Shown: positions 19,795 through 30,199 of the stretch, one piece after another | How positions within the stretch are numbered: position 1 is the first letter of the stretch | Layout of the letters: each line of letters starts with the position of its first letter | Origin: Rhodovarius crocodyli | Lineage (GTDB): Bacteria; Pseudomonadota; Alphaproteobacteria; Acetobacterales; Acetobacteraceae | Direction: 5' to 3' | DNA: 64,000 bases | NCBI RefSeq assembly: GCF_004005855.1 | Contig: NZ_SACL01000001.1 | Span: forward strand, 434,001-498,000 | Translations under genes and position numbers: made by a program | Notes under the pieces: generated by a model | The model's input: the letters and a program-made list of their open reading frames with translations, nothing else | What the model was told of the DNA's origin: nothing | Database searches by the model: none

Positions 19795-21636
19795 TTACCG
19801 CCGGGCTTCCTGCAGCGCCCTGTCCTTGGCCGCATCGACCCACCAGGCGGACGGGAAGCCCAGCCCGTAGCGCGGGTTGCGCTCCGGCTTGCCGAAGCGG
19901 TCCCACCAGGCCAGCAGGAACTCGCGGCTGTGCCAGTTGGGAATGACGTAGTGGCCCCACAGCAGCACGCGGTCCAGCGCATGGGTGCGCACCAGCAGCT
20001 CCTCGCGGCTGGGGGCGTTGATCACCTGTTCCACCAGCGCGTCGATCACGGGGGTGCAGATGCCCGGAATGTTCTGGCTGCCGTGCTCATTGGCCTTGCC
20101 GCAGCTGAAATAGTCCCGCTGCTCGTTGCCCGGCGACAGGGACTGGCCCATCACGTCCACGGTCATGTCGAAGTCGAAGGCGTCGATCCGCACGCGGTAC
20201 TGCGCGGGGTCCACCGTGCGCACGCTGGCCTCGATGCCCAGGCGCTGCAGCCATTGCACGAAGGGCAGGGCCACGCGCTCGAAGGTGGGGCTGTCCAGCA
20301 GGATCTCGAAGCGGAACTGCTGGCCCTGGGCATTCACCAGCTTGCGGTCGCGCACCGTCCAGCCCGCCTGGCGCAGCAGGTCCAGCGCACGGCGCAGCCC
20401 CTCGCGGTTGTTGCCGGAACCGTCGGTGACCGGCACGCGGAAGGGTTCGGTGAACAGGCGCTCCGGCAGTTGCGCGCGGAAGGGCGCCAGGATCTCAAGC
20501 TCACGCCCCTCGGGCACGCCGCTCGAGGCCAGTTCGCTGTTCGAGAAATAGCTGGTGGTGCGGGCGTAGCTGCCGAAGAAGATGTTGGCGTTCAGCCATT
20601 CGAAGTCGAAGACCTGCACCAGCGCCTCACGCACGCGCACATCCTGGAAGATGGGCCGGCGGTTGTTGAAGGAGAAGGACTGCATGCCGGTCGGGATCTC
20701 GTGGCGGATCGCCTCGCGCTTCACAAGGCCCCGGCGCATGGCCGGGAAATCGTAGCCCGTGGCCCAGTCGCGGGCCACGTTCTCGCGCCGTGCGTCCACC
20801 TGGCCGGCCTTGAAGGCCTCAAAGGCCACGGTGCTGTCGCGGAAATACTCGAACCGCATGGAGGCGAAGTTGTTGAGCCCCTTCGCCGTGCCCAGGTTGC
20901 GCGCCCAATAGTCGTCGACGCGCCGATAGGTGACGGAACGGCCGCTTTCGAAACGCTCCAGCCGGTAGGGGCCGCTGCCGAGCGGGATTTCCGTCAGCGG
21001 GCGGGCGAAATCGCGGCCCTCCCACCAGTGCTTCGGCAGCACGGGCATCTGGCCCAGCACCTGGGCCAGCTCGCGGTTCTCGTTGTTCTTGAAGCGGTAG
21101 ACCACGCGGCGCTCGCCCTCGGCGCGCACCGATTCCACATCGCCCCAATAGGCGCGGTAGAAGGGCCGGCCCTGGCGCACCAGCGTCTCGAAGGTCCAGA
21201 CGACATCGGCGGCGGTGATGGCGCGGCCATCATGCCAGCGAGCCTCGGGCCGCAGCTCATAGGTCACGCCCAGCCCGTCGGCCGGCAGCTCGATCACGGC
21301 GGCCAGATGGGCGTATTCCGTGCTGGCCTCATCCTGGGAGGAGGAGGTGAGCGTGTCGTAGAGCAGGCTGGAACCCGCCGCCGGCGCGCCGCGCAGGATA
21401 TAGGGGTTGAAGCTGTCGAAGCTGCCCACGGCCCCGAAGGTGACATCGCCGCCCGAGGGCGCCGCGGGGTTCACCCAGGGCCAGTGCGGGAAGTCCGCAG
21501 GCAGGGCCGGGTCACCCTGCAGGGAGATCGCGTGCACCCGCCGTGGTGCCGTCCCGCCCTGCGCCAGGGCTGGGGTGGCCAACGGGGCAGCCAACGGGGC
21601 AACCAGGGGTGTCGCGAGCAGGGCACGGCGTTTCAT
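19795..21636 (-). CDS. yejA: Extracellular solute-binding protein, family 5 (YejA-like)
   Basis: A 613-residue periplasmic receptor for the Yej importer. The signal peptide is MKRRALLATPLVAPLAAPLATPALAQ. YejA markers are present: AISLQGDPALPADFPHWPWVNP, GGDVTFGAVGSFDSFNPYILRG, LYDTLTSSSQDEASTEYAHLA, and FEYFRDSTVAFEAFKAGQVD. Proteins of this class bind oligopeptides and microcin C-like peptides. I placed the start at ATG 21636; an in-frame upstream Met (21672) would put a non-signal extension in front. It is the first gene of the five-gene operon. Confidence 0.94.
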   Translation of the reverse strand: MKRRALLATPLVAPLAAPLATPALAQGGTAPRRVHAISLQGDPALPADFPHWPWVNPAAPSGGDVTFGAVGSFDSFNPYILRGAPAAGSSLLYDTLTSSSQDEASTEYAHLAAVIELPADGLGVTYELRPEARWHDGRAITAADVVWTFETLVRQGRPFYRAYWGDVESVRAEGERRVVYRFKNNENRELAQVLGQMPVLPKHWWEGRDFARPLTEIPLGSGPYRLERFESGRSVTYRRVDDYWARNLGTAKGLNNFASMRFEYFRDSTVAFEAFKAGQVDARRENVARDWATGYDFPAMRRGLVKREAIRHEIPTGMQSFSFNNRRPIFQDVRVREALVQVFDFEWLNANIFFGSYARTTSYFSNSELASSGVPEGRELEILAPFRAQLPERLFTEPFRVPVTDGSGNNREGLRRALDLLRQAGWTVRDRKLVNAQGQQFRFEILLDSPTFERVALPFVQWLQRLGIEASVRTVDPAQYRVRIDAFDFDMTVDVMGQSLSPGNEQRDYFSCGKANEHGSQNIPGICTPVIDALVEQVINAPSREELLVRTHALDRVLLWGHYVIPNWHSREFLLAWWDRFGKPERNPRYGLGFPSAWWVDAAKDRALQEARR

Positions 21637-21706
21637 GCTGGAAGAATTGGCCTTTCCCGGCGGCGGGCGCAACCGCCGGATGGAAATCCCTCCACTTTCG
21701 CGCGGC

Positions 21707-22144
21707 TCAGTGGCTGTGCCGCGCGCCCGCCCCCTGCACCGGCAATTGCACGGTGATGCTGCCCGCGCGCTCGAACACCAGCGTCACCGGCACCTGGGCG
21801 CCCTGCTCGAAGGGCTGCTTCAGCCCGATGAACATCAGGTGGTTCCCGCCCGGCTGCAGAGTCACGGCGGTGCCGGCCGGCAGCTCGATGTTCTCCACCG
21901 GGCGCATGCGCATCACGTCCCCGTCGCGCATGTGGGTGTGCAGTTCCACCCGGTTCGCGGCGGGCGAGGAAGCGGAGAGCAGGCGGTCACCGGCGGCGCT
22001 GCGCAGGGTCAGGAAGCCCGCGCCCTGCCCGCCCGCGCGCGCGGCGCGGGTCCAGGGGCTTTCCACCGTCACGGCGGGGGTCTGAGCCTGGGCGGCGAGG
22101 GGGGCCAGCAAGGTGGCGCCCAGCAGCAGGCGGCGAGTGGTCAT
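21707..22144 (-). CDS. PCu(A)C-family periplasmic copper chaperone
   Basis: A 145-residue protein with a signal peptide (MTTRRLLLGATLLAPLAAQAQ). The copper-binding pattern is visible: ELHTHMRDGDVMRMRPVE, followed by LQPGGNHLMFIGL, matching the H-M...M...H-x-M layout of the family. The C-terminal HSH may add ligands. PCu(A)C proteins carry Cu(I)/Cu(II) in the periplasm, often for cytochrome oxidase assembly. It is the last gene of the copper locus and starts 12 nt after the preceding stop codon. Confidence 0.93.
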   Translation of the reverse strand: MTTRRLLLGATLLAPLAAQAQTPAVTVESPWTRAARAGGQGAGFLTLRSAAGDRLLSASSPAANRVELHTHMRDGDVMRMRPVENIELPAGTAVTLQPGGNHLMFIGLKQPFEQGAQVPVTLVFERAGSITVQLPVQGAGARHSH

Positions 22145-22156
22145 GGTGTGGTCCTT

Positions 22157-22480
22157 TCAGAAACTGGCATTGGCCGGGCGGTCGCCGCGGGCCTCGATAC
22201 GGGCGGCGGCACGGGCCAGGCGGACGGTGTCGGCGGCGGCCTTCATGGGGTCACCGGCGGCGCATTGCTGGCGCAGATCATGCAGCCGGGCGGTCATGGG
22301 CGCCATCTCCCCCTCTCGGGCATGGGGGGTGGCGGCGTCCAGCGCCTCCTGCGCGGCCGAGATTCCGGCGGCGCAGACCTCGGTCATGGCACGGTCCATC
22401 TCCTCCGGGTCGCAGGCGGCGGCCGGGACGGAGAGCAGCAGGGCCAGGGCCAGCAGACGCTTCATGGGCAGGCGCTTCAT
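22157..22480 (-). CDS. Small secreted hypothetical protein in the copper locus
   Basis: A 107-residue protein with a signal peptide (KRLLALALLLSVPAAA) followed by a helical domain with Cys residues (ACDPEEMDRAMTEVCAAG and LRQQCAAGD) that could form disulfides or bind metal. I do not recognise the family. Two in-frame starts exist, 22480 and 22465, created by a 15-nt direct duplication (MKRLPMKRLL). The first overlaps the ycnI-like stop by 4 nt and is preferred. Its position between YcnI and PCu(A)C genes suggests a role in copper handling. Confidence 0.7.
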   Translation of the reverse strand: MKRLPMKRLLALALLLSVPAAACDPEEMDRAMTEVCAAGISAAQEALDAATPHAREGEMAPMTARLHDLRQQCAAGDPMKAAADTVRLARAAARIEARGDRPANASF

Positions 22481-22956
22481 GGGCGGTTTCCTATCCGCAG
22501 GATGGGGGCGGGGCTGCGGCTGCCGGCGGGTTCCACCCAGTCATGGCGGGCGCCGCCCTCGCACAGCTGCACGACCGGAAAGGCCAGGCTGGCGCCCGGC
22601 GCGTCAGGCGTGCGGATCATCAGCACGAACTCGTCGTAATGGGCATCGGGCAGCGGGCCGCCCTGCCAGGTGATGGTGGCCGGCGCCTCACGCGTCAGGC
22701 CGTGGCCGGTCGAGGTCGGGCGTTCCAGCGCGCGGGTCGTGATGGCGATGGTCCAGCCCGGCTTCACCATGGGCCGGGCCTGCACCACGCCCTCGGGAAG
22801 GCGGATCTCGATGCCCGTGGTCGCGGCCCCCGCGCAGCCGTGGCCCACGCGGAAGGCGATGCGCTGGTAGGTCGCGGCGGGCAGTTCCGCCGCATCCATC
22901 ACGACATGGGCCTGCGCCGGCAGGGCGACGATCAGGGGAAGAAGATATTTCCACAT
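22477..22956 (-). CDS. YcnI-family (DUF1775) copper-associated protein
   Basis: A 159-residue exported protein. The signal peptide MWKYLLPLIVALPAQA is followed directly by His in the mature protein (HVVMDAAELPAATYQRIAFR). The N-terminal His-type copper site is the hallmark of YcnI. Further family markers are RVGHGCAGAATTGIEIRLPEG and MVKPGWTI. No C-terminal transmembrane helix is evident, so it is probably soluble or weakly anchored in the periplasm. It starts 3 nt after the TonB receptor stop. Confidence 0.9.
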   Translation of the reverse strand: MWKYLLPLIVALPAQAHVVMDAAELPAATYQRIAFRVGHGCAGAATTGIEIRLPEGVVQARPMVKPGWTIAITTRALERPTSTGHGLTREAPATITWQGGPLPDAHYDEFVLMIRTPDAPGASLAFPVVQLCEGGARHDWVEPAGSRSPAPILRIGNRP

Positions 22957-22959
22957 GGT

Positions 22960-25023
22960 TCAGTACCTTACCTGCACGCCGGCATAGATGGTCCGGCCAT
23001 AGCCGGCCTCGAACAGCGCGGATGTGGGTGATGCCAGCGTGGTGACGGAGGCGGAGGAGATGTAGCGGCGGTCGCCCAGGTTGCGGGCATCGAGGAATAC
23101 CCCCACCCGGCCGTCGAGCAGATCCGCCCCGGCCCGCAGGCCGAACAGCGCATAGGGATTGCTGCGCAGGGTGTTGGCGTTGTCGGCGTAGAAGCCCTCC
23201 GGCACCACATCGACGTTCGGCGCGATCCAGAAGCCGCTGGCATGGCGATAGCGCAGCTCACCGCGCAGCACGTGGCGCGGCACGCCCGGCAGCTGGTTGT
23301 TGCGGTAGGTCCGGTCGCCGTCGAACTGGAAATCGCTGTAGGTGTAGGTCACGCGGCCGGACAGCGTGTCGTTCTCGCTCAGCACGCCGCGCCCCAGCGT
23401 GGCGCCCAGCCCCAGCTCGATGCCGCGATGGATGGTGCGCCCGGCATTCTGCGCGTAGCTGCTGCCGGAGGTCGGGCCCGCCAGCAGCTGGATCTCATCC
23501 CGCAGCCAGGAGTGATAGGCCGCCACCTCCCAGTTGACGGCGCCGTAGCTGCCGCGCGAGCCCAGCTCCACCGTCGCCGCCCGCTGCGCCTTGAGGCCCG
23601 AGAAGCCGCCGCCCAGCGGCAGGATGCCGGTCAGGTCGGTGATGGTCGGTGCCTCGGTGGACCAGGTGACGTTGGCATAGGCCTGGGCCTGCGGCGTGAT
23701 CTGGTACAGCACGCCGAAACGCGGGTTCACCCAATCCCAGTTGCCCGAGCCGCTGGAAGCCGGCGTCAGCAGGTTGCGGCTGGAGCGATAGGCGGAACCG
23801 GCCTGCAGCCCGGCCACCAGGCCCAGGTTCGGCAGCACATATAGCGTGTTCTCGAAGAAGCCGTCCGCCGTGCGGGCGCTGTTCTCGGCGGCATAGGTCT
23901 GCGCGCCGCGACTGCCATAGACATTGACGAAGCGGCGGTCGTTGATCGTGCCCTCGGTGTAGTTCACGCCGAAGGTGGTGACGTTGCGCAGGCCGAGGAT
24001 GGAGGTCTCGACCGCGCCGCGCGCGAACAGCACCCAATCCACCGTGTGGTTGTCCAGCACCTGGAAGATCGGATGGTTCAGGTGGCGGTCGACCAGGCTG
24101 GCGCCGACCTCGAAGCGCACGCCCTCGGCCGGGCGGATCGAGGTGATGGTGCCGAAGCGGTAGCTTTCGACATTGCGCTGGTAGTTGAGCGCCTCATTGT
24201 TCGCCAGCGGCCGCTTCGGCGCCCGCAGCGCTGCCTGACGCGACACCGCGCCGGGGATTTCCTGCCAGATGTTGTTGTAGCCGAAGACAACCCGTGTCTC
24301 GACCTGATCGTTCCAGCGGTACAGCACATTGGCGTTCAGCCGCCGCTGCTGGCCGGAGCTGTGCCGGCGGAACCCGTCATCGTAGGCGTTGGTATAGCTG
24401 ACATAGGCATCCACCGGCCCGAACACGCCGCCATAGGCCAGTTGCCCGCGCGCGAACCCGTAGCTGCCGCCCTCTGCCCGCGCCGAGAAGCCGCGCGCCG
24501 AGGACCCGGTGTTGGTCACGAAATTGACCGCGCCGCCCAGCGTGTTCGCGCCCAGCCAGAAGGCATTGCCGCCGCGATAGACCTCGGCCCGCTGGTAGGC
24601 GAGGGGGTCGATCTCCGCCAGGTCGCCGCTGCCATCGGCCTGGTTGAGCGGAATGCCGTCCTGATAGAAGCGGATGCCCCGGATGTGGTTGTTGCGGGCC
24701 AGGCCCGAGCCGCGGATCGAGATGCGCGAATCCTGCCCCCATTTCGGTTGGGCAAACACGCCCGGCGTATTCTCGAAGATTTCCCGCACGCCGGTCCCGC
24801 CGGCGATCTCCTGGAATTCCTGCGCGGGAACCACGGTGTTGTTGCCAGGGCTGGACCACAGGCGCAGCCGGGCGGTGGTGTTGTCCTCCACCGCGCCATA
24901 GTTCGTCAGGCTGGGGGCGGGGGCGGTGACTTCCAGCGCGGGAATGGCGGTCTGGGCGAAAGCGCCGGAAGCCAGCGCGAATGGCAGTGGCGCGGCCAGC
25001 AGCGCGCGCTTGAGCATGGACAT
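22960..25023 (-). CDS. TonB-dependent outer-membrane receptor, probably for copper
   Basis: A 687-residue receptor: signal peptide (residues 1-23), plug domain at about 45-165 (VREIFENTPGVFAQPKWGQDSRISIRGSG, AEVYRGGNAFWLGANTLGGAVNF), then a beta-barrel ending in a terminal aromatic-rich strand (GYGRTIYAGVQVRY). The barrel segment GVPRHVLRGELRYRH is typical of the family. Direct co-transcription with YcnI, PCu(A)C and DUF2946 genes makes copper or a copper chelate the most likely ligand; this is inferred from context, not from binding residues. Confidence 0.92.
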   Translation of the reverse strand: MSMLKRALLAAPLPFALASGAFAQTAIPALEVTAPAPSLTNYGAVEDNTTARLRLWSSPGNNTVVPAQEFQEIAGGTGVREIFENTPGVFAQPKWGQDSRISIRGSGLARNNHIRGIRFYQDGIPLNQADGSGDLAEIDPLAYQRAEVYRGGNAFWLGANTLGGAVNFVTNTGSSARGFSARAEGGSYGFARGQLAYGGVFGPVDAYVSYTNAYDDGFRRHSSGQQRRLNANVLYRWNDQVETRVVFGYNNIWQEIPGAVSRQAALRAPKRPLANNEALNYQRNVESYRFGTITSIRPAEGVRFEVGASLVDRHLNHPIFQVLDNHTVDWVLFARGAVETSILGLRNVTTFGVNYTEGTINDRRFVNVYGSRGAQTYAAENSARTADGFFENTLYVLPNLGLVAGLQAGSAYRSSRNLLTPASSGSGNWDWVNPRFGVLYQITPQAQAYANVTWSTEAPTITDLTGILPLGGGFSGLKAQRAATVELGSRGSYGAVNWEVAAYHSWLRDEIQLLAGPTSGSSYAQNAGRTIHRGIELGLGATLGRGVLSENDTLSGRVTYTYSDFQFDGDRTYRNNQLPGVPRHVLRGELRYRHASGFWIAPNVDVVPEGFYADNANTLRSNPYALFGLRAGADLLDGRVGVFLDARNLGDRRYISSASVTTLASPTSALFEAGYGRTIYAGVQVRY

Positions 25024-25101
25024 GGTGTGTGCGTTTCCAACAGGACTGAACTGGCGCGCCGCCCACCCCGGAAAGGGCGGCGATCGCGCGGTGAGCGGTG
25101 T

Positions 25102-25473
25102 TCAGCCGATGGAAGGTGGGGCCCTGGGTTGGGCCGGGGGGGCGCGCGCCTGCGCCGGCAGCGCATGGGCCGGGGCAGCCACCCAGGCGATGCCCAGGCG
25201 GATCCAGGCCGGGCGCGGCAGCACGGGCGCCGGCAGGTCCGCCACGGCGGGCAGCGCGGCGCAGAGCGGGCAGAAGCCGTGCATCGCCTGGGCCGCGTCG
25301 TCAGGGTCGCCCAGCGCGATGGAGATGCTGCGGCCGGAACTGTCAGGCCCGCAGATCACGCCATGCAGCGTGTTGGCGTTGATCGCCCCGATGCACAGCG
25401 CAGGCGCCAGCACGGCCTGGAGCAGAAGCACCAGTGCCAGCAGCCGCGCGAGAGGGAGCGGGGTGCGCCTCAT
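25102..25473 (-). CDS. DUF2946 family protein
   Basis: A 123-residue protein with an N-terminal signal or anchor helix (RLLALVLLLQAVLAPAL), a conserved HGFCPLCAALP Cys motif typical of DUF2946, and a second hydrophobic segment (ARLGIAWVAAP-like). The C-terminal 30 residues are Pro/Ala-rich. DUF2946 genes commonly precede TonB receptor and copper chaperone genes, as here, and a role in sensing or binding copper is inferred. It is the probable first gene of the copper operon. Confidence 0.82.
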   Translation of the reverse strand: MRRTPLPLARLLALVLLLQAVLAPALCIGAINANTLHGVICGPDSSGRSISIALGDPDDAAQAMHGFCPLCAALPAVADLPAPVLPRPAWIRLGIAWVAAPAHALPAQARAPPAQPRAPPSIG

Positions 25474-25504
25474 TCCGCCTTGTTAGCGGGATGCGGCGGG
25501 GCGC

Positions 25505-26110
25505 TCAACCGGCGAAGGCGTATGGATGCGGCGGGATCAGCCGGGCGGGCCGTTCGGGAAGCTCCCTCCGCTGCGCCAACTCATAGTCGACCTCGGGCAC
25601 ATAGGTCGCGCATTCCTTGCCCAGCAGCGAGGAGAACAGCGTGAAGCTCTCCACCTCCACCGGCCGGGCGCGGAACAGGTTGTGCGTCTGCAGATAGGAG
25701 ACGACCTTGCCGGGGTCGGCCTGCTCCACCCTTGCCAGCGAGACGTGCGGGGCAAAGCGCCTGCGCTCGGCCGAAAGGCCCGCGCGGCGCAGCGCCGTCT
25801 CTATCTTGTTCTGCAGATGGGTCAGGCTGTCATTGCGTTCGGCCCCCACCCACAGGGTGCTCGGCCGGCCCAGCCGCTCGAACAGGCCCAGGCCATGCAG
25901 GGAAAGCTCGAAACCCCGGGCACGGATGCCGGCCAGCGCCTCGTCGATCTCCTCGGCCTGCCAGTTCTGGACCTCGCCGATGAAGCGCAGTGTCAGGTGG
26001 TAGTTGGCGGGGCGGATCCACTTCGCGCCCGAGATGCCCGTGGCGATGGCGGACAGTTCCTCACGGAGCTGATCCGGTAGGGAGAGGGCGACGAACAGTC
26101 GCAGTGGCAT
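25505..26110 (-). CDS. thpR: RNA 2',3'-cyclic phosphodiesterase
   Basis: A 201-residue member of the 2H phosphoesterase superfamily. The two HxTx motifs are HLTL (residues 39-42, NYHLTLRFIGEV) and HVSL (about residue 124, FAPHVSLARV). The enzyme opens 2',3'-cyclic phosphates in RNA; the former name 2'-5' RNA ligase reflects an in vitro activity. The start at 26110 (MPLRLFVALSLPDQL) matches family N-termini. It is followed by DUF2946 after 31 nt on the same strand. Confidence 0.93.
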   Translation of the reverse strand: MPLRLFVALSLPDQLREELSAIATGISGAKWIRPANYHLTLRFIGEVQNWQAEEIDEALAGIRARGFELSLHGLGLFERLGRPSTLWVGAERNDSLTHLQNKIETALRRAGLSAERRRFAPHVSLARVEQADPGKVVSYLQTHNLFRARPVEVESFTLFSSLLGKECATYVPEVDYELAQRRELPERPARLIPPHPYAFAG

Positions 26111-26189
26111 GGCAGCCTCCTTAACCCGATTCGCAGCCCGATTGTGCGGTGCAGGGTGGGAAGGGTTCAAGCAAAGTTATTGAGTGGTC

Positions 26190-26847
26190 CTACCGCGCCA
26201 CCCGGTCCAGCAGCCGCTCCACATGGGGCAATATGCCATCCACAACGATCCCCACCCCCTGCTGGTTGGGGTGAATGCCGTCGGCCTGGTTCAGCGCCGG
26301 ATTGCCCGCGACGCCTTCCAGAAAGAACGGATACAGCATCGTGCCCGGTCGGGCGGCGGCCAGCTCCGGATAGATCGCGTTGAATTCACGGCCGTAATCG
26401 GCGCCGAGGTTCGGCGGGGCCAGCATGCCGGCCAGCAGCACCGGCAGGTTGCGGGCGGCCAGCTTGTACAGGATGCCGGCCAGGTTCTGCCGCGTGGAGG
26501 CCGGCGGCAGCCCCCGCAGCCCGTCATTCGCGCCCAGTTCCAGGATCACGGCCTGCGGGTTCTCGGCCAGCGACCATTCGACCCGCGCGAGCCCGCCCGC
26601 GCTCGTATCGCCCGACACGCCGCCGTCCAGCACCCTCACCTGGCGGCCCTTGGCGGCCAGCGCGGCCTGCAGCCGCGGCACGAAGCCCTGGCCGGGAGGC
26701 AGGCCATAGCCGGCGGTCAGGCTGTCACCCAATGCCAGCAGCCTGACGGGCTCCTGGCCTGTCCCTTGGGCGGAAACCGCCAGCGGAAACACAGAGAAAC
26801 CGATCACGACCTTTTGCAGCGCAACGCGCCGCCCATATCCTGTCCTC

Positions 26848-26849
<2 letters not shown>
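26190..26849 (-). CDS. tesA: GDSL-family arylesterase / lysophospholipase (TesA-like)
   Basis: A 219-residue exported SGNH hydrolase. Block I is LLALGDSLTAGYGL (nucleophilic Ser), block III is GANDGLRG, and block V is DGIHPN (catalytic Asp and His). The N-terminus MRTGYGRRVALQKVVIGFSVFPLAVSAQG looks like a signal peptide. Its ATG (26849-26847) overlaps the ATG of the divergent ybbA-like gene (26848) within a single CATG. The tesA-ybbAP head-to-head arrangement is also known in enterobacteria. It probably acts on lysophospholipids, acyl esters or thioesters in the periplasm. Confidence 0.9.
26814..26841 (+). promoter_or_regulatory. Candidate promoter giving a leaderless ybbA transcript
   Basis: TTGCAG (26814-26819), a 16-nt spacer and TATCCT (26836-26841) resemble a sigma-70 promoter. 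The expected transcription start is at or next to the A of ATG 26848. No Shine-Dalgarno sequence precedes that ATG. Confidence 0.35.
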
Positions 26850-27560
<711 letters not shown>

Positions 27561-27564
<4 letters not shown>

Positions 27565-30062
27565 AGAACTGGCTTCTGGGCCTGAAGCTCGCGGGGCGGG
27601 AACTGCGCGGCGGCACGCGCGGCCTGCGGGTGGTGCTGGCCTGCCTGGCGCTGGGCGTGGCCGCCATCGCCGCCGTAGGGTCGCTTCGCGCCGGCATCCA
27701 GGCCGGCATGCAGGCCGATGGCGCCCGCATCCTGGGCGGCGATTTCGAGATCCGCGGCGGCTACCAGCCGGTGCCCCAGGATGTGATCGCCTGGGCCACG
27801 GCACGGGGCGCCCGGCCTTCTCATGTGCTGATGACGCGCGCGATGCTCATCGCGCCCTCGGGCGAGCGCACGCTGGTCGAGCTGAAACTGGTGGATGACG
27901 CCTATCCGCTCTATGGCGCGCTGGCGCTGGAGCCGGCAGGCAATATCGCCCCGGGCACGCTGGCCGTGGAACCGGCCGTGATGGAGCGCCTGGGCCTGCA
28001 GCTGGGCCAGGAAATGCGCGTGGGCGAGGCCCGGCTGCGCCTGGCCGCCGTGATCGCCGAGGAACCGGACAAGGTCGCCTCCCCCACCATTTTCGGCCCG
28101 CGCGCCATGATGTCGCTGGCCGATCTGCCGGCCAGCGGCCTGGCCCAGCCCGGCAGCCTGATCAACCACGAGATCCGCTTCCGCCTGCCGCCGGGCGCCG
28201 ATGCCGCCGCCTTCACCCGTGACCTGCGCGCGGCCTTCCCCGGTGCGCCATGGCGCCTGCGCCTGGCCAGCCAGGCGGAGCCGGGCGTGAACCGCTTCCT
28301 GGACCGCGCCGCCAGCTTCCTGACGCTGGCCGGGCTGACGGCCCTGCTGGTGGGCGGCATTGGGGTCGCCACCGGGGTGCGCGCCTGGCTCGACAGCCGG
28401 GCACGCACCATCGCCACCCTGCGCTGCATGGGCGCCCCCGCCGGGCTGATCTTCGCCACCTATCTGTGGCAGATGCTGGCGCTCGCGGTGCTGGGCATCG
28501 TGATCGGGCTGGTCGCCGGCTGGGGGCTGACGGCGCTGGCCGCCTGGGCGCTGTCCGGCGTGCTGCCGGTGCCGCCCTCTCTGCGGCCCTATCCGGAGCC
28601 GCTGCTGCTCGCCTCGCTCTACGGGTTGCTGACGGCGCTCACCTTCTCGCTGTGGCCGCTCGGGCGCGCGCGGGAAGTGCCGGGTGCGGCCCTGTTCCGT
28701 GAGGGCGCGAGCCTGGAGGCCAAGGGCTGGCCGCGCTGGTGGCTGGTGGCGCTGAACCTGGCGCTGGTGGCCGCCCTGGTCTGGCTGGTGGTCGCCACCG
28801 CGGAGCAACGGGCCTTCGCCCTGTGGTTCTGCCTGGGCGCCGCCGCCGCGCTGGCGCTGTTCAGGGCCAGCGGCTGGGCGCTGATGCGGGGTGTCACCGC
28901 CCTGCCCCGGCCGCGCACCGCCGCCTGGCGCATGGGCCTCGCGAACCTGCATCGGCCCGGCGCGCCCACGCCCATCATGGTCATCGCGCTGGGCATCGGG
29001 CTGACCACCCTGGCCGCCATCGGGCAGATCCAGGGCAATCTGCGCGCCGCCATTTCCGACGAGATGCCGGCCGCCGCCCCCAACTTCTTCTTCATCGACA
29101 TCCAGCCCAGCCAGGTGGAGCAGTTCGAAGGGCTGGTCCGCCGCGAGCCGAGCGTGACCGAGATCCGCCGGGTGCCCTCCCTGCGCGCGCGCATCGTCTC
29201 GGTGAACGGCGTGCCGGCCGACCAGGTGCGCGCCACGCCCGAGACCGCCTGGGCGCTGAACGGCGACCGGGGCCTGACCTATACCGGCCCCATGCCGGCC
29301 AATACCCGCCTGGTGGAGGGCGAATGGTGGGCGCCCGACTATCGCGGCACGCCGCTCGTCTCCTTCGATGCGGTGGTGGCGCGGGGCTGGGGCCTGGGCG
29401 TGGGCGGCACCGTGGTGGTGAATGTGCTGGGCCGCGACGTGACGCTGCAGGTCGCGAACCTGCGCCAGGTGGATTGGCGGGGGCTGGGCCTGAACTTCAC
29501 CATGGTCGCCTCGCCGGGGCTGCTGGAGGCAGCCCCCCACACCCACATCGCCACCGTCCGCAACGATCCGGCGCGCGATGTCTCCCTGCTGCGGACCGTG
29601 ACGGACGCCCTGCCCAATGTCTCGGGCGTGCGCGTGCGTGATGCGCTGGAGGCGGTGGCCGGCCTGCTGGGCCGTCTGGGCGGCGCGTTGACGGCGGTGG
29701 GCAGCGTCACGCTGCTGGCCGGCATGCTGGTGCTGGGCGGCGCGGTCGCGGCCGGCCAACGCCGCCGCGTGCGAGAGGCCGTGGTGCTCAAGACCGTGGG
29801 CGCCACCCGCGCCCAGATCCGCCATGCCTTCCTGGTGGAGTTCGGGGTGCTGGGCGTCGTGGCCGGGTTGCTGGCCGCACTGGCCGGCACCGCCGCCGCC
29901 TGGGGGGTGGTGCGTTTCGTGATGCGGCAGGACTGGGTGTTCCTGCCCGGCGTGCTCGGCACCACCGTGCTGCTGTGCCTCGGCCTCACCCTCGCCTTCG
30001 GCTATGCCGGGACCGCGCTGGCGTTGCGGGTCAAACCGGCGCCTCTGCTGCGCAACGAATGA
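27561..30062 (+). CDS. ybbP: FtsX-like permease of an ABC exporter (YbbP-like)
   Basis: An 833-residue inner-membrane protein with duplicated FtsX/MacB-type permease modules, as in YbbP. An N-terminal helix (residues 20-45) precedes a large periplasmic domain; a first helical block lies at about 255-480 (ARTIATLRCMGAPAGLIFATYLWQ), then a second periplasmic domain (about 500-680), and a terminal block with REAVVLKTVGATRAQIRHAFLVEFG. The two copies of the R-T-I/V-x-L-K/R-x-x-G-A motif are the family signature. Its ATG overlaps the ybbA stop by 4 nt. Confidence 0.93.
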
Positions 30063-30199
30063 GCAGCATCTCATCAGGCCGTAGGATTTCCGGCTCAACC
30101 TCAGCGGGAAATCCGACCGCGACGCTTGAGAACAAGCGGCAAAACGCGCATCTGGGTCTGGCTTACAGCGGCGCTTCGATGCATCGCGATTAATCGGCG

